Source of the DNA: Oscillospiraceae bacterium
GTDB taxonomy: Bacteria > Bacillota > Clostridia > Oscillospirales > Ruminococcaceae
Length of the DNA: 64,000 nucleotides
Direction: 5' to 3'
NCBI GenBank assembly: GCA_016296505.1
Contig: JAEDJD010000004.1
Location: 1 to 64,000 of the forward strand
Shown here one piece after another: positions 18,003 to 26,471 of the stretch (positions are counted from its first letter, which is position 1; each line of letters opens with the position of its first letter). The position numbers and the translations under genes are program-made. The notes beneath the pieces were generated by a model that was given only the letters and a program-made list of their open reading frames with translations, was not told the DNA's origin and did not search any database.

Positions 18003-18029
18003 ATTCATGAATATTCCTTGAATATTCAA
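18003..18029. promoter_or_regulatory. Tandem palindromes upstream of argG, possible arginine-repressor operator
   Basis: Overlapping palindromes ATTCATGAAT (18003-18012), GAATATTC (18009-18016) and TTGAATATTCAA (18018-18029) abut the argG -35 box. The TGAAT/ATTCA half-sites are those of ArgR/AhrC boxes, but the usual 4-bp A/T centre is missing, so the assignment is tentative. Confidence 0.45.
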
Positions 18030-18036
18030 ATATCTC

Positions 18037-18064
18037 TTGACAAAAATACAAATTCGTGTATAAT
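18037..18064 (+). promoter_or_regulatory. Promoter of the arginine operon
   Basis: TTGACA (18037-18042), 16-bp spacer, TATAAT (18059-18064). Confidence 0.88.
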
Positions 18065-18119
18065 AGAAATGGATTTTACAGACAGATCGTTTTTCTGTCG
18101 GAAAGGAAGATCAATTATC

Positions 18120-19352
18120 ATGGCTGAAACCAAAACCCCAAAGAAAATTGTACTTGCATATTCAGGCGGTCTTGACACCTCGATTATTATTCCGTGGCTG
18201 CACGAAACCTACCCGGGCTGTGAGGTCATTGCTGTTTCCGGCGATGTCGGACAGGATTCCGAACTGGAAGGTCTTGAGGAAAAAGCGCTCAAGACTGGTG
18301 CTTCCAAGCTCTATATCGAAGATCTGACCGATGAGTTTATTGATGATTATGTTTTCCCGACCGTAAAAGCAGGCGCTGTTTACGAGGGCAAATATCTGCT
18401 CGGCACTTCCTTTGCTCGCCCGATCATCGCTAAGAGAATTGCAGAAATCGCGATCAAAGAAGGCGCCGACGCCATTTGCCATGGCTGCACCGGTAAGGGT
18501 AACGATCAGGTTCGCTTTGAGCTGACCATCAAGGCATTCTGTCCGGATATGATGATTATTGCACCGTGGAGAATCTGGGATATCAAGTCCCGTGACGAGG
18601 AAATCGACTACGCAGAAGCACATCAGATTCCGCTGAAGATTTCTCGTGAAACCAATTACTCCAAGGACAAGAATCTCTGGCATATCTCTCACGAGGGTCT
18701 TGATCTGGAAGATCCTGCCAATGAGCCGCAGTACAATAAGCCCGGATTCTTAGAGCTTGGCGTTTCTCCGGAACAGGCGCCCGATGTCCCAACCTATGTC
18801 ACGATTGACTTTGAAAAGGGCGTTCCGGTTGCTGTAGACGGCGAAAAAATGAAGGGCAGCGATATTGTCCGTAAGCTCAATGCTCTCGGCGGCGCAAACG
18901 GTATCGGTATCGCGGATATTGTGGAAAACCGACTGGTCGGCATGAAGAGCCGCGGCGTATATGAGACACCCGGCGGTACAATTCTCTACTACGCACACGC
19001 AGCACTTGAGACAATTACGCTTGATAAGCAGACTGCCAGAGTCAAGGAGCAGCTTGCGCTTCAGTATGCAGATCTCGTTTATAATGGTCAATGGTTTACA
19101 CCGCTGCGCGAGGCGCTCGACGCTTTTGTGGACAGCACACAGCAGACCGTTAACGGCACAGTCAAGCTGAAACTCTATAAGGGCAATATTATCACCGCAG
19201 GTATCACCTCGCCTGATACGCTCTATGATGAGGAAGTCGCAACCTTTGACGAGGATGATGTTTACGATCAGAAGGATTCCGCAGGCTTTATCAATCTATA
19301 CGGTCTGCCGATCAAGGTTCGTGCAAAGCTCGATCAGAAGCGCGGCAAATAA
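18120..19352 (+). CDS. argG: Argininosuccinate synthase
   Basis: A 410-residue enzyme that condenses citrulline and aspartate with ATP to argininosuccinate, the penultimate arginine step. The ATG at 18120 has GAAAGGAAG before it and begins just before the ATP-pyrophosphatase loop AYSGGLDTS (13-21). Other family marks are 'GDVGQDSELEGLEEKA', 'HGCTGKGNDQVRFEL' and 'PLKISRETNYSKDKNLWHIS'. Length is typical. It is first in the arginine cluster, under a strong promoter with palindromes beside it. A possible attenuator lies between it and argH. Confidence 0.98.
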   Translation: MAETKTPKKIVLAYSGGLDTSIIIPWLHETYPGCEVIAVSGDVGQDSELEGLEEKALKTGASKLYIEDLTDEFIDDYVFPTVKAGAVYEGKYLLGTSFARPIIAKRIAEIAIKEGADAICHGCTGKGNDQVRFELTIKAFCPDMMIIAPWRIWDIKSRDEEIDYAEAHQIPLKISRETNYSKDKNLWHISHEGLDLEDPANEPQYNKPGFLELGVSPEQAPDVPTYVTIDFEKGVPVAVDGEKMKGSDIVRKLNALGGANGIGIADIVENRLVGMKSRGVYETPGGTILYYAHAALETITLDKQTARVKEQLALQYADLVYNGQWFTPLREALDAFVDSTQQTVNGTVKLKLYKGNIITAGITSPDTLYDEEVATFDEDDVYDQKDSAGFINLYGLPIKVRAKLDQKRGK

Positions 19353-19376
19353 TTATAAAAGTATTTTAGACGGAAA

Positions 19377-19410
19377 GGGCGGCTTTCGCAGGTCGCCCTA
19401 TCTGTTTTTT
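19377..19410 (+). terminator. Weak terminator or attenuator between argG and argH
   Basis: GGGCG...CGCCC stem followed by TATCTGTTTTTT, 24 bases after argG. The stem is short, so partial read-through into argH is likely. Confidence 0.45.
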
Positions 19411-19416
19411 CAGTTA

Positions 19417-19436
19417 TCAGGAGACATTTCTCCTGA
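19417..19436 (+). repeat. 8-bp hairpin in the argG-argH gap
   Basis: Perfect TCAGGAGA/TCTCCTGA arms with a 4-base loop, immediately after the T tract of the weak terminator. It contains a Shine-Dalgarno-like AGGAGA within the stem but no start codon follows at the right distance. It may be an RNA processing or stability hairpin. Confidence 0.55.
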
Positions 19437-19484
19437 ATATTGCGGTATAGATGAAACTGTTTTCAGAATGGAAAGGATATTGTT

Positions 19485-20864
19485 ATGGCAAAAATGTGGG
19501 CAGGCAGATTTTCTAAAGAGGTCGATGAAACTGTAAATGCTTTTAACTCCTCGATCTCCTTTGACGGCAGAATGTATGCGCAGGATATCCGCGGCAGCAT
19601 TGCGCACGCAACTATGCTCGGAGACTGCGGCATCATCTCGGCAACCGACGCCGAAGCAATTATTGCAGGTCTGAAAGGTATCCTTGCCGATCTGGAGTCC
19701 GGCGAACTGCTCATGGACCCAACCGCTGAGGATATTCATATGTTTGTCGAAGCCGAACTGACCAAACGTATCGGCAATGCAGGCAAGCGTCTGCATACTG
19801 CACGCTCCAGAAACGATCAGGTCGCGCTCGATGTACGCTTGATTCTTCGCGATGAGATCGCTGAAATCCGCCAACTGCTGCGTAATCTTCTCAACACCCT
19901 CGTCACGCTCGCTGAGCATCATACCATGACGATTATGCCGGGATATACGCATTTGCAGCGCGCACAGCCAGTCACATTCGCACATCATATCCTCGCTTAT
20001 GTCTGGATGCTTCTGCGCGATGACAGCAGACTTGCAGATACTGCAAAGCGTATGAATTATTGTCCTCTTGGTGCAGGCGCACTCGCCGGAACAACCTATC
20101 CGATCAATCGGAAACAAACCGCGGAACTGCTTGGTTTCACTGCGCCTGTTGCGAATTCGCTCGACGCCGTTTCCGACCGTGATTTCTGCGTAGAACTTGC
20201 AAATGCCCTGTCGCTTCTGATGGTGCATCTCTCACGGTTCTCCGAGGAAATCATCCTCTGGTGTTCATGGGAGTTCAAGTTTATTGAACTCGATGACGCA
20301 TACGCGACCGGCTCCTCGATCATGCCGCAAAAGAAAAATCCCGATATTACAGAGCTGATCCGCGGCAAAACCGGCAGAGTCATCGGCGATCTGACAACCT
20401 TGCTCACAATGCTGAAAGGTCTGCCGCTTGCATATAATAAAGATATGCAGGAAGATAAGGAAGCCATCTTTGATGCCATAGATCAGGCGAAGCTCTGCCT
20501 CAAAACATTTGATCCGATGATTGCAACCATGCGCGTCAATCAGGAAAATATGCGCGCCGCTGCCGCAAAAGGCTTTATCAATGCTACAGACTGCGCGGAC
20601 TATCTTGTAAAAAAAGGACTCCCCTTCCGTGACGCCTACAAAATCAGCGGTACGCTCGTTGCAAAATGCATCCGTGAGGGATTGACGCTCGAAACGCTGC
20701 CCCTCGAAGCGTATAAAGAAGCCTCGGATGCATTTGACGAGGATGTTTTTGACGCGATCTCGCTCGAAACCTGCCTCAACGGCAGAATTTCTGAGGGTGG
20801 ACCTTCTGCGCCGGCTGTCATGGAACAGCTTGCCGCAGCAAAAAATGCTATTGAGGCGCTTTGA
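19485..20864 (+). CDS. argH: Argininosuccinate lyase
   Basis: A 459-residue member of the fumarase/aspartase superfamily that splits argininosuccinate into arginine and fumarate. The start MAKMWAGRFSKEVDETVNAF is typical, 'HTARSRNDQVALDVRL' carries substrate-binding residues, and the superfamily signature SSIMPQKKNP lies at 277-286 in the flexible catalytic loop. Length is standard. The ATG has GAAAGGAT before it. A small membrane-protein gene begins one base after its stop. Confidence 0.98.
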   Translation: MAKMWAGRFSKEVDETVNAFNSSISFDGRMYAQDIRGSIAHATMLGDCGIISATDAEAIIAGLKGILADLESGELLMDPTAEDIHMFVEAELTKRIGNAGKRLHTARSRNDQVALDVRLILRDEIAEIRQLLRNLLNTLVTLAEHHTMTIMPGYTHLQRAQPVTFAHHILAYVWMLLRDDSRLADTAKRMNYCPLGAGALAGTTYPINRKQTAELLGFTAPVANSLDAVSDRDFCVELANALSLLMVHLSRFSEEIILWCSWEFKFIELDDAYATGSSIMPQKKNPDITELIRGKTGRVIGDLTTLLTMLKGLPLAYNKDMQEDKEAIFDAIDQAKLCLKTFDPMIATMRVNQENMRAAAAKGFINATDCADYLVKKGLPFRDAYKISGTLVAKCIREGLTLETLPLEAYKEASDAFDEDVFDAISLETCLNGRISEGGPSAPAVMEQLAAAKNAIEAL

Positions 20865-20865
20865 T

Positions 20866-21099
20866 ATGAAAGCACGTATCCGCTATATTTTTATTGTAAC
20901 GCTGATCGCTTTTGTGATCTGGATGATCGGTCAGCTGATCCTGATGCTTAAATTTCCAAGCTCCGGATTGCTAATCGCTCGCATTTGGGTAATCGTCGTT
21001 CTGGTTGGTGCCTGTGTCTGGAATTTGATGCATTTTTACCGTATTGCCAAGAAAAAACGTGAGGAAAAAGAAAATGAAGAATACAAAGGTATATATTGA
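20866..21099 (+). CDS. 77-residue membrane protein inside the arginine operon, unknown
   Basis: A small protein with two predicted membrane spans (about 6-28 and 33-56) and a charged Lys/Glu-rich tail (KKKREEKENEEYK). Its ATG is one base after the argH stop and its 3' end overlaps the argC start by 26 bases, so it must be translated with the operon, probably by coupling. No independent ribosome site is obvious. I do not recognise a family. Its position suggests a link with arginine metabolism or transport, but it may simply be a passenger. Confidence 0.65.
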   Translation: MKARIRYIFIVTLIAFVIWMIGQLILMLKFPSSGLLIARIWVIVVLVGACVWNLMHFYRIAKKKREEKENEEYKGIY

Positions 21100-22024
21100 C
21101 GGTCAGGCTGGAACAACCGGTTTGAAACTCTTTGAGCGTATCAAGAATCGCAGCGATATTGAACTTCTGACAATTGATCCGGCGCTCCATCGCGACAATG
21201 CCGAGCGTGCTCGTCTCATCAATGAATCCGATGTGACCTTTCTTTGTCTGCCGGATGCTGCGTCTATTGAAGCCGTTTCGTTCGTAGAAAACCCGAACAC
21301 GCGCATCATTGACGCTTCAACTGCGCACCGCACAAAACCAGATTGGGCATACGGTTTCCCTGAACTTTCTGCGGCGCACCGTGAAAAGATCCAGACATCC
21401 AAACGTGTTGCCGTTCCCGGCTGCTATGCGTCAGGCTTTGCAGCTCTGGTCTATCCGATGATTCAAAGCGGCATGATGCCGGCAGATTATCCGGTCAGCT
21501 GTCATGCCGTATCCGGATACAGCGGCGCTGGAAAAAATGCAATCGCGATTTATGAATCCAACGAGAAACCAGTCGATTTTAACAGCCCGCGTCAGTATGC
21601 GCTTGGGCTGAAACATAAGCATCTGCCCGAAATGCAGAGCGTCTCCGGACTTACATACGCACCGTTATTTAATCCGATTATCTGTGATTACTATGCTGGT
21701 ATGGTCGTATCCGTTCCGCTGCATTGCCGTTTGCTCAACGGTTCACCGTCCTTAGAGGATGTACACGCAATGTTTCAGGCGCATTATGCAGGACAGCGCT
21801 TTGTAAAAGTTCGCGCACTGCATGGCGAAGACGTTCTTGAAAACGGTTTCCTGCCAGCAAATACGCTTGCAGATACCAATTTGCTCGAAGTATTTGTTTG
21901 CGGCAACGATTCGCAGATTCTGCTCGCCGCAAGACTGGATAATCTCGGAAAAGGCGCGTCGGGCGCTGCTCTGCAATGCTTCAACATCATGACCGGCGCT
22001 CCCGAAGAAACCGGACTCGTATAA
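21074..22024 (+). CDS. argC: N-acetyl-gamma-glutamyl-phosphate reductase (short type)
   Basis: A 316-residue NADPH-dependent enzyme reducing N-acetylglutamyl phosphate to the semialdehyde. The ATG at 21074 follows GAGGAAAAAGAAA. 'KVYIDGQAGTTGLKLFERI' is the nucleotide-binding start of the shorter ArgC type, about 30 residues smaller than the usual form. The catalytic Cys is residue 117 in VPGCYASG. 'KHKHLPEMQ' is a conserved substrate-binding stretch. It overlaps the upstream small membrane gene and is followed 15 bases later by argJ. Confidence 0.96.
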   Translation: MKNTKVYIDGQAGTTGLKLFERIKNRSDIELLTIDPALHRDNAERARLINESDVTFLCLPDAASIEAVSFVENPNTRIIDASTAHRTKPDWAYGFPELSAAHREKIQTSKRVAVPGCYASGFAALVYPMIQSGMMPADYPVSCHAVSGYSGAGKNAIAIYESNEKPVDFNSPRQYALGLKHKHLPEMQSVSGLTYAPLFNPIICDYYAGMVVSVPLHCRLLNGSPSLEDVHAMFQAHYAGQRFVKVRALHGEDVLENGFLPANTLADTNLLEVFVCGNDSQILLAARLDNLGKGASGAALQCFNIMTGAPEETGLV

Positions 22025-22039
22025 AGGAGTATGATAAAT

Positions 22040-23350
22040 ATGAAACTGCAAACATTTCCCGGATATACATTTTTAAATGGCGGCGTCTGTGCAGCTCAGG
22101 GCTTCAAGGCAAACGGCGTTTGCTGTGGTTTGAAACATCAGGCACTCTCCGATGATACTGTAACTGAACAAAATCTTGCGGCAAACAATGCGCTGTCAGA
22201 CGATGAAAATACACCGAAAAAAAATGATCTTGCAATGATTCTTGCAGATTGTCCCTGTCATACAGCGGCTGTCTACACCACCAACAAAGTGAAAGGTGCG
22301 CCGATCCTCGTTACCAGGAAACATCTGAAAAACGGTCTGGCGCAGGCTGTGATCGTAAATTCGGTGAACGCCAATACCTGCAATGCGGACGGCGAACAGA
22401 AAGCCGCCAAAATGTGCGAGCTTGCTGCCCAAGCGCTCGGTCTGGAAACCGAAGATATTGTTGTCGCATCAACAGGCGTCATTGGGCAGGTTCTCCCGAT
22501 TGAACCGATTAGAGATGCAATTCCTACGCTGGTGGAAGGTTTATCCTATGACGGCAACAAAGAAGCAATGCAAGCAATTATGACAACTGATACGCGCGAA
22601 AAGCAAATCGCCGTCAAATTTCGGCTTGGTAAGAAAACCGTCACGCTCGGCGGTATGCTCAAGGGCAGCGGCATGATTCATCCGAATATGGCAACTACAC
22701 TGACTTTCCTGACAACCGACTGCGCAATCTCCTCCGAAATGCTGCAGCTCGCGCTTTCTGATGTGGTTCGCGTCACGCTCAACCGCGTTTCTGTCGATGG
22801 AGACCAATCTACAAATGATATGGTATGTATCATGGCGAACGGTATGGCAGGAAACAGCGAAATTACCAATGACACTGCCGATTATGCGGCATTCCGCGGC
22901 GCGCTCTACGCCGTCATGCTCAATCTCGCAAGAATGTGTGCGGCTGACGGAGAAGGCGCGACAAAGCTGATCGAATGCGTTGTCAGCGAAGCGCCGGATG
23001 AACAAACTGCCGAAACAATCGCCAAGAGCGTGATCGAATCCAGCCTCTTTAAATCGGCTATGTTCGGCGCGGACGCCAACTGGGGAAGAATTGCCTGCGC
23101 AATGGGTTACTCCAGCTGCAACTATGACGTGAACAAGGTCAGCGTTGATTTTGCGTCTGAAAAAGGTCGTATCACCGTTGCAGAAAATGGCTGCGGCATT
23201 CCGTTCTCTGAGAATAAAGCGAAGGAAATTCTGCTGGAAGACGAAGTGCAGGTTTTAATTTCGCTCGGTGACGGCGAAGCAGCAGCCGTGGCATGGGGCT
23301 GCGACCTTACCTATGACTATGTGAAAATTAACGGAGATTACCGCAGCTAA
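22040..23350 (+). CDS. argJ: Bifunctional ornithine acetyltransferase/N-acetylglutamate synthase
   Basis: A 436-residue enzyme that moves the acetyl group from N-acetylornithine to glutamate, closing the acetyl cycle. The ATG at 22040 is used because AAAGGAG (22023-22029) is too near an upstream in-frame ATG at 22031. It should self-cleave before Thr219 in 'HPNMATTLTF' to give alpha and beta chains. 'VYTTNKVKGAPILVTR', 'NSVNANTC' and 'STGVIGQVLPI' are conserved. An unusual acidic stretch at residues 35-61 (containing ALSDD twice) lies before the first conserved block, where related enzymes have a short loop. Two-function ability is inferred from the absence of argA or argE in the cluster. Confidence 0.96.
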   Translation: MKLQTFPGYTFLNGGVCAAQGFKANGVCCGLKHQALSDDTVTEQNLAANNALSDDENTPKKNDLAMILADCPCHTAAVYTTNKVKGAPILVTRKHLKNGLAQAVIVNSVNANTCNADGEQKAAKMCELAAQALGLETEDIVVASTGVIGQVLPIEPIRDAIPTLVEGLSYDGNKEAMQAIMTTDTREKQIAVKFRLGKKTVTLGGMLKGSGMIHPNMATTLTFLTTDCAISSEMLQLALSDVVRVTLNRVSVDGDQSTNDMVCIMANGMAGNSEITNDTADYAAFRGALYAVMLNLARMCAADGEGATKLIECVVSEAPDEQTAETIAKSVIESSLFKSAMFGADANWGRIACAMGYSSCNYDVNKVSVDFASEKGRITVAENGCGIPFSENKAKEILLEDEVQVLISLGDGEAAAVAWGCDLTYDYVKINGDYRS

Positions 23351-23390
23351 AAAGATTACACCGCATATGCGGGAAGGAGTATCAAGCAAT

Positions 23391-24281
23391 ATGATTCAAC
23401 AAATGGAGATCCCTGAAAGTATTTCAACGAAAATTCGCTCACAAGTGCTGATTGACGCACTGCCCTATATTCAGCGCTACAATCATAAAATCATTGTCGT
23501 CAAGTACGGCGGCAATGCCATGACAAATGAAGCGCTGAAAGAAGCTGTCATGAGCGATATCGTTTTGCTTTCGCTTGTCGGCATCCGCGTTGTGCTTGTA
23601 CACGGCGGCGGTCCTGAAATCAGCGATATGCTGCACCGTTTGAATATTGAGAATAAGTTTATTGGCGGTCTGCGCTATACGGACGCTGAAACAGCTGATG
23701 TCGTCCGCATGGTACTTGCAGGAAAGGTCAACAAGGAATTGGTTGCACATTTGACGCGCCATACAGGTCAGGCAATCGGACTCTCCGGAATTGACGGCGC
23801 GTTGCTTCAGGCTCGCAAAAAAGACTCCAAGCCAGATCTCGGTCTTGTTGGTGAAATCACAGCAGTCAATACGCGTCCGATTCTTATGGCGCTCGATAAC
23901 GGCTATGTGCCGGTTATTGCAACAGTCGCCTGCGGTCCGGACGGTCAAGTATATAACGTCAATGCCGATACCGCGGCAGCGTCCATTGCTGCAGCACTCG
24001 GCGCGGAAAATCTCATTCTCATGACCGATATCGCGGGTCTGCTTCGTGATAAGGACGATCCCTCAACACTGATTCCCTCCGTCAATATCAGCGAGGTGCA
24101 GAATCTCAAGCGTCAGGGCGTAATCTCCGGCGGTATGATCCCGAAGATTGACTGCTGCGTGGAAGCAATCCGCCGCGGTGTCAAAAAAGCTGTCATCATT
24201 GACGGCAGAGTACCGCATTCTATTCTGGTTGAAATTTGCTCTAACGAAGGTGTCGGCACACAGTTTTTGAGCGTATACTGA
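23391..24281 (+). CDS. argB: Acetylglutamate kinase
   Basis: A 296-residue amino-acid kinase-fold enzyme phosphorylating N-acetylglutamate. The ATG at 23391 follows GGAAGGAG; an upstream in-frame start at 23367 lies before that site and is not favoured. KYGGNAM (38-44) and VHGGGPEI (about 73-80) are the phosphate-binding glycine loops, and 'VNADTAAASIAAALGAENLI' marks the C-lobe. The extra N-terminal helix (residues 1-25) is the type found in arginine-inhibited, hexameric forms, so end-product inhibition is plausible. It sits between argJ and argD. Confidence 0.97.
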   Translation: MIQQMEIPESISTKIRSQVLIDALPYIQRYNHKIIVVKYGGNAMTNEALKEAVMSDIVLLSLVGIRVVLVHGGGPEISDMLHRLNIENKFIGGLRYTDAETADVVRMVLAGKVNKELVAHLTRHTGQAIGLSGIDGALLQARKKDSKPDLGLVGEITAVNTRPILMALDNGYVPVIATVACGPDGQVYNVNADTAAASIAAALGAENLILMTDIAGLLRDKDDPSTLIPSVNISEVQNLKRQGVISGGMIPKIDCCVEAIRRGVKKAVIIDGRVPHSILVEICSNEGVGTQFLSVY

Positions 24282-24315
24282 TATATAACGGATACGTCAA
24301 AAGGAGTTTGATAAA

Positions 24316-25479
24316 ATGAATACGATACAGATAACCGACCAGTATGCAATGAAAGCTTTTGGGCGTATTCCGCTGGTCGAGGCGCAGGGACATAACTGTA
24401 CCTGCACCGATGAAAACGGCAAAACTTATATTGATATGGGCAGCGGCATCGGCTGCAATGTCCTCGGCTGGTGCAATGATGCGTGGACAGAAGCTGTCTG
24501 CAATCAGGTCAAAAAGCTTCAGCACGCCTGCAACTACTACTACACCCAGCCGCAGGCAGAGCTTGTCGAAAAGCTCGCAAAGGTCACGGGCTTTTCGCGG
24601 ATGTTCCTCGGAAACTCCGGTGCAGAGGCAAATGAATGCGCAATCAAAGTCGCAAGAAAATACAGCTCCGACAAATACGGCAAGGATCGCGGCACGATTA
24701 TTTCTCTGGTCAACAGCTTCCACGGCAGAACTATGGAAACACTTGCTGCAACCGGTCAGGAAGTGTTCCACCAGTATTTCTATCCGTTCCCGACAGGTCA
24801 TGTCTTTGCAAAGGCAAATGATCTGGACGACCTGAAATCCAAGCTTGACGGCACCGTTTGCGGTATCATGATCGAGGTCGTTCAAGGTGAAGGCGGCGTC
24901 TGCGCACTCGATCAGGACTATGTACAGGCAATCCGCAAAATCTGCGACGAACAGGATATCATCCTCATCATCGACGAGGTGCAGACCGGCTGCGGCCGTA
25001 CCGGTACATTCCTTGCACAAGAACAGTTCGGCATTCGGGCTGACGTCACAACCATGGCAAAGGCAATCGGCGGCGGACTGCCAATCGGCATTTGCCTTGT
25101 CAATGAGAAATGTGAAAATGTCATTACGCCCGGTACGCATGGCTCAACTTTCGGCGGAAATCCGGTTGTCTGCGCAGGCGCTGTCTCAGTTGTCGATCAG
25201 ATTACTTCTCCGGGATTTCTGGAGTCTGTCAAGGAAAAATCTGCTTATCTGCGCAGTGAACTGGAGAAAATTCCGGAGATTGCGGGACTCAGCGGTATCG
25301 GCATGATGATCGGCATTACCTTGAAAACCAAAGACGCTCATGATGTCATGCTCGCGGCAAATGACGCCGGATTATTGATTCTGACTGCAAAGGATAAAGT
25401 CCGCCTGCTTCCCCCGCTCACGATCACCAGGGAAGAAATGAATTCTGCACTCGAAATACTGCGGCAGATTCTTGCATAA
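24316..25479 (+). CDS. argD: Acetylornithine aminotransferase
   Basis: A 387-residue class-III PLP aminotransferase that converts N-acetylglutamate semialdehyde to N-acetylornithine with glutamate as donor. 'FLGNSGAEANECAIKVARKY' binds cofactor, 'IIDEVQTGCGRTG' contains the conserved Asp, and the Schiff-base Lys is residue 249 in MAKAIGGGLP. The ATG follows AAAAGGAG. A paralogue acting on succinyl-diaminopimelate cannot be excluded by sequence, but the arginine operon setting settles the call. Confidence 0.97.
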   Translation: MNTIQITDQYAMKAFGRIPLVEAQGHNCTCTDENGKTYIDMGSGIGCNVLGWCNDAWTEAVCNQVKKLQHACNYYYTQPQAELVEKLAKVTGFSRMFLGNSGAEANECAIKVARKYSSDKYGKDRGTIISLVNSFHGRTMETLAATGQEVFHQYFYPFPTGHVFAKANDLDDLKSKLDGTVCGIMIEVVQGEGGVCALDQDYVQAIRKICDEQDIILIIDEVQTGCGRTGTFLAQEQFGIRADVTTMAKAIGGGLPIGICLVNEKCENVITPGTHGSTFGGNPVVCAGAVSVVDQITSPGFLESVKEKSAYLRSELEKIPEIAGLSGIGMMIGITLKTKDAHDVMLAANDAGLLILTAKDKVRLLPPLTITREEMNSALEILRQILA

Positions 25480-25503
25480 TCAACTACAGAAAGGATTGAT
25501 ACA

Positions 25504-26412
25504 ATGAAGCATCTTCTGAAACTGTTGGATCTCTCTTCGGAAGAGATTCTCGATCTTCTTGATCTCGCTGATCAGCTCAAATATGAGCGTAAACACAATA
25601 TTCCGCATCCGCATCTTGCTGGCAAAACGCTCGGCATGATCTTCCAGAAAGCGTCTACCCGTACCCGTGTATCCTTTGAAACCGGCATGACGCAGCTCGG
25701 CGGTTATCCGCTGTTTCTGTCTGCAAACGATATGCAGATCGGTCGCGGCGAACCGGTACAGGATACTGCACGCGTTCTCTCACGTTATCTTGATGGCATT
25801 ATGATCCGTACCTTTGCGCAGCAGGAAGTCGAAGATCTTGCCGCATACGGCTCGATTCCGATTATCAATGGTTTGACCGACTTCTGCCATCCATGTCAGG
25901 TGCTCGCAGATCTCATGACGATTCGAGAATATAAGGGCAGCTTTGAGGGGCTGAAAATGTGCTACATCGGTGATGGCAATAATATGGCAAACTCTTTGAT
26001 TGTCGGCGGATTGAAAGTCGGCATGGAAGTTGCTGTAGCGTGTCCGGACGCATATCAGCCTGATCAGCGCGTTCTCGATTTTGCAAATCCGACCGGTAAA
26101 TTTACTATGACCAATAAACCCATCGCAGCCGCTGTCGACGCTGACGTCATCTTCACCGATGTCTGGGCGTCCATGGGACAGGAGGGCGAAGCTGCACAGC
26201 GTAAAATCGCATTCGCTGGCTATCAGGTCAATGATGAACTGCTCGGTGCAGCGCACGCTGAATGTATGGTACAGCATTGTCTGCCGGCACATCGCGGCGA
26301 GGAAATCACAGCAGAAGTCTTTGAAGCGCACGCGAACGAAATCTTTGACGAAGCGGAAAACCGTCTGCACGCACAAAAAGCTGTTCTTGTCAAGACGCTC
26401 GGCAATCACTGA
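25504..26412 (+). CDS. argF: Ornithine carbamoyltransferase
   Basis: A 302-residue enzyme that forms citrulline from ornithine and carbamoyl phosphate. The carbamoyl-phosphate loop STRTR is at 51-55, HPCQ at 129-132 and the ornithine-binding HCLPAHRG at 258-265. The first residues lie close after a ribosome site (GAAAGGAT). It is last in the operon and is followed by a strong bidirectional terminator. No carbamoyl phosphate synthase genes are present in the window, so carbamoyl phosphate must be made elsewhere. Confidence 0.97.
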   Translation: MKHLLKLLDLSSEEILDLLDLADQLKYERKHNIPHPHLAGKTLGMIFQKASTRTRVSFETGMTQLGGYPLFLSANDMQIGRGEPVQDTARVLSRYLDGIMIRTFAQQEVEDLAAYGSIPIINGLTDFCHPCQVLADLMTIREYKGSFEGLKMCYIGDGNNMANSLIVGGLKVGMEVAVACPDAYQPDQRVLDFANPTGKFTMTNKPIAAAVDADVIFTDVWASMGQEGEAAQRKIAFAGYQVNDELLGAAHAECMVQHCLPAHRGEEITAEVFEAHANEIFDEAENRLHAQKAVLVKTLGNH

Positions 26413-26421
26413 TATCCATGA

Positions 26422-26467
26422 AAAATCCGCAGGACAAACGTATTCATGTTTGTTCTGCGGATTTCTT
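26422..26467. terminator. Bidirectional terminator between argF and the M15 peptidase gene
   Basis: AAATCCGCAG/CTGCGGATTT outer stem extended by GACAAAC/GTTTGTT around a short loop, with T-rich ends on both sides. Confidence 0.88.
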
Positions 26468-26471
26468 TTGT

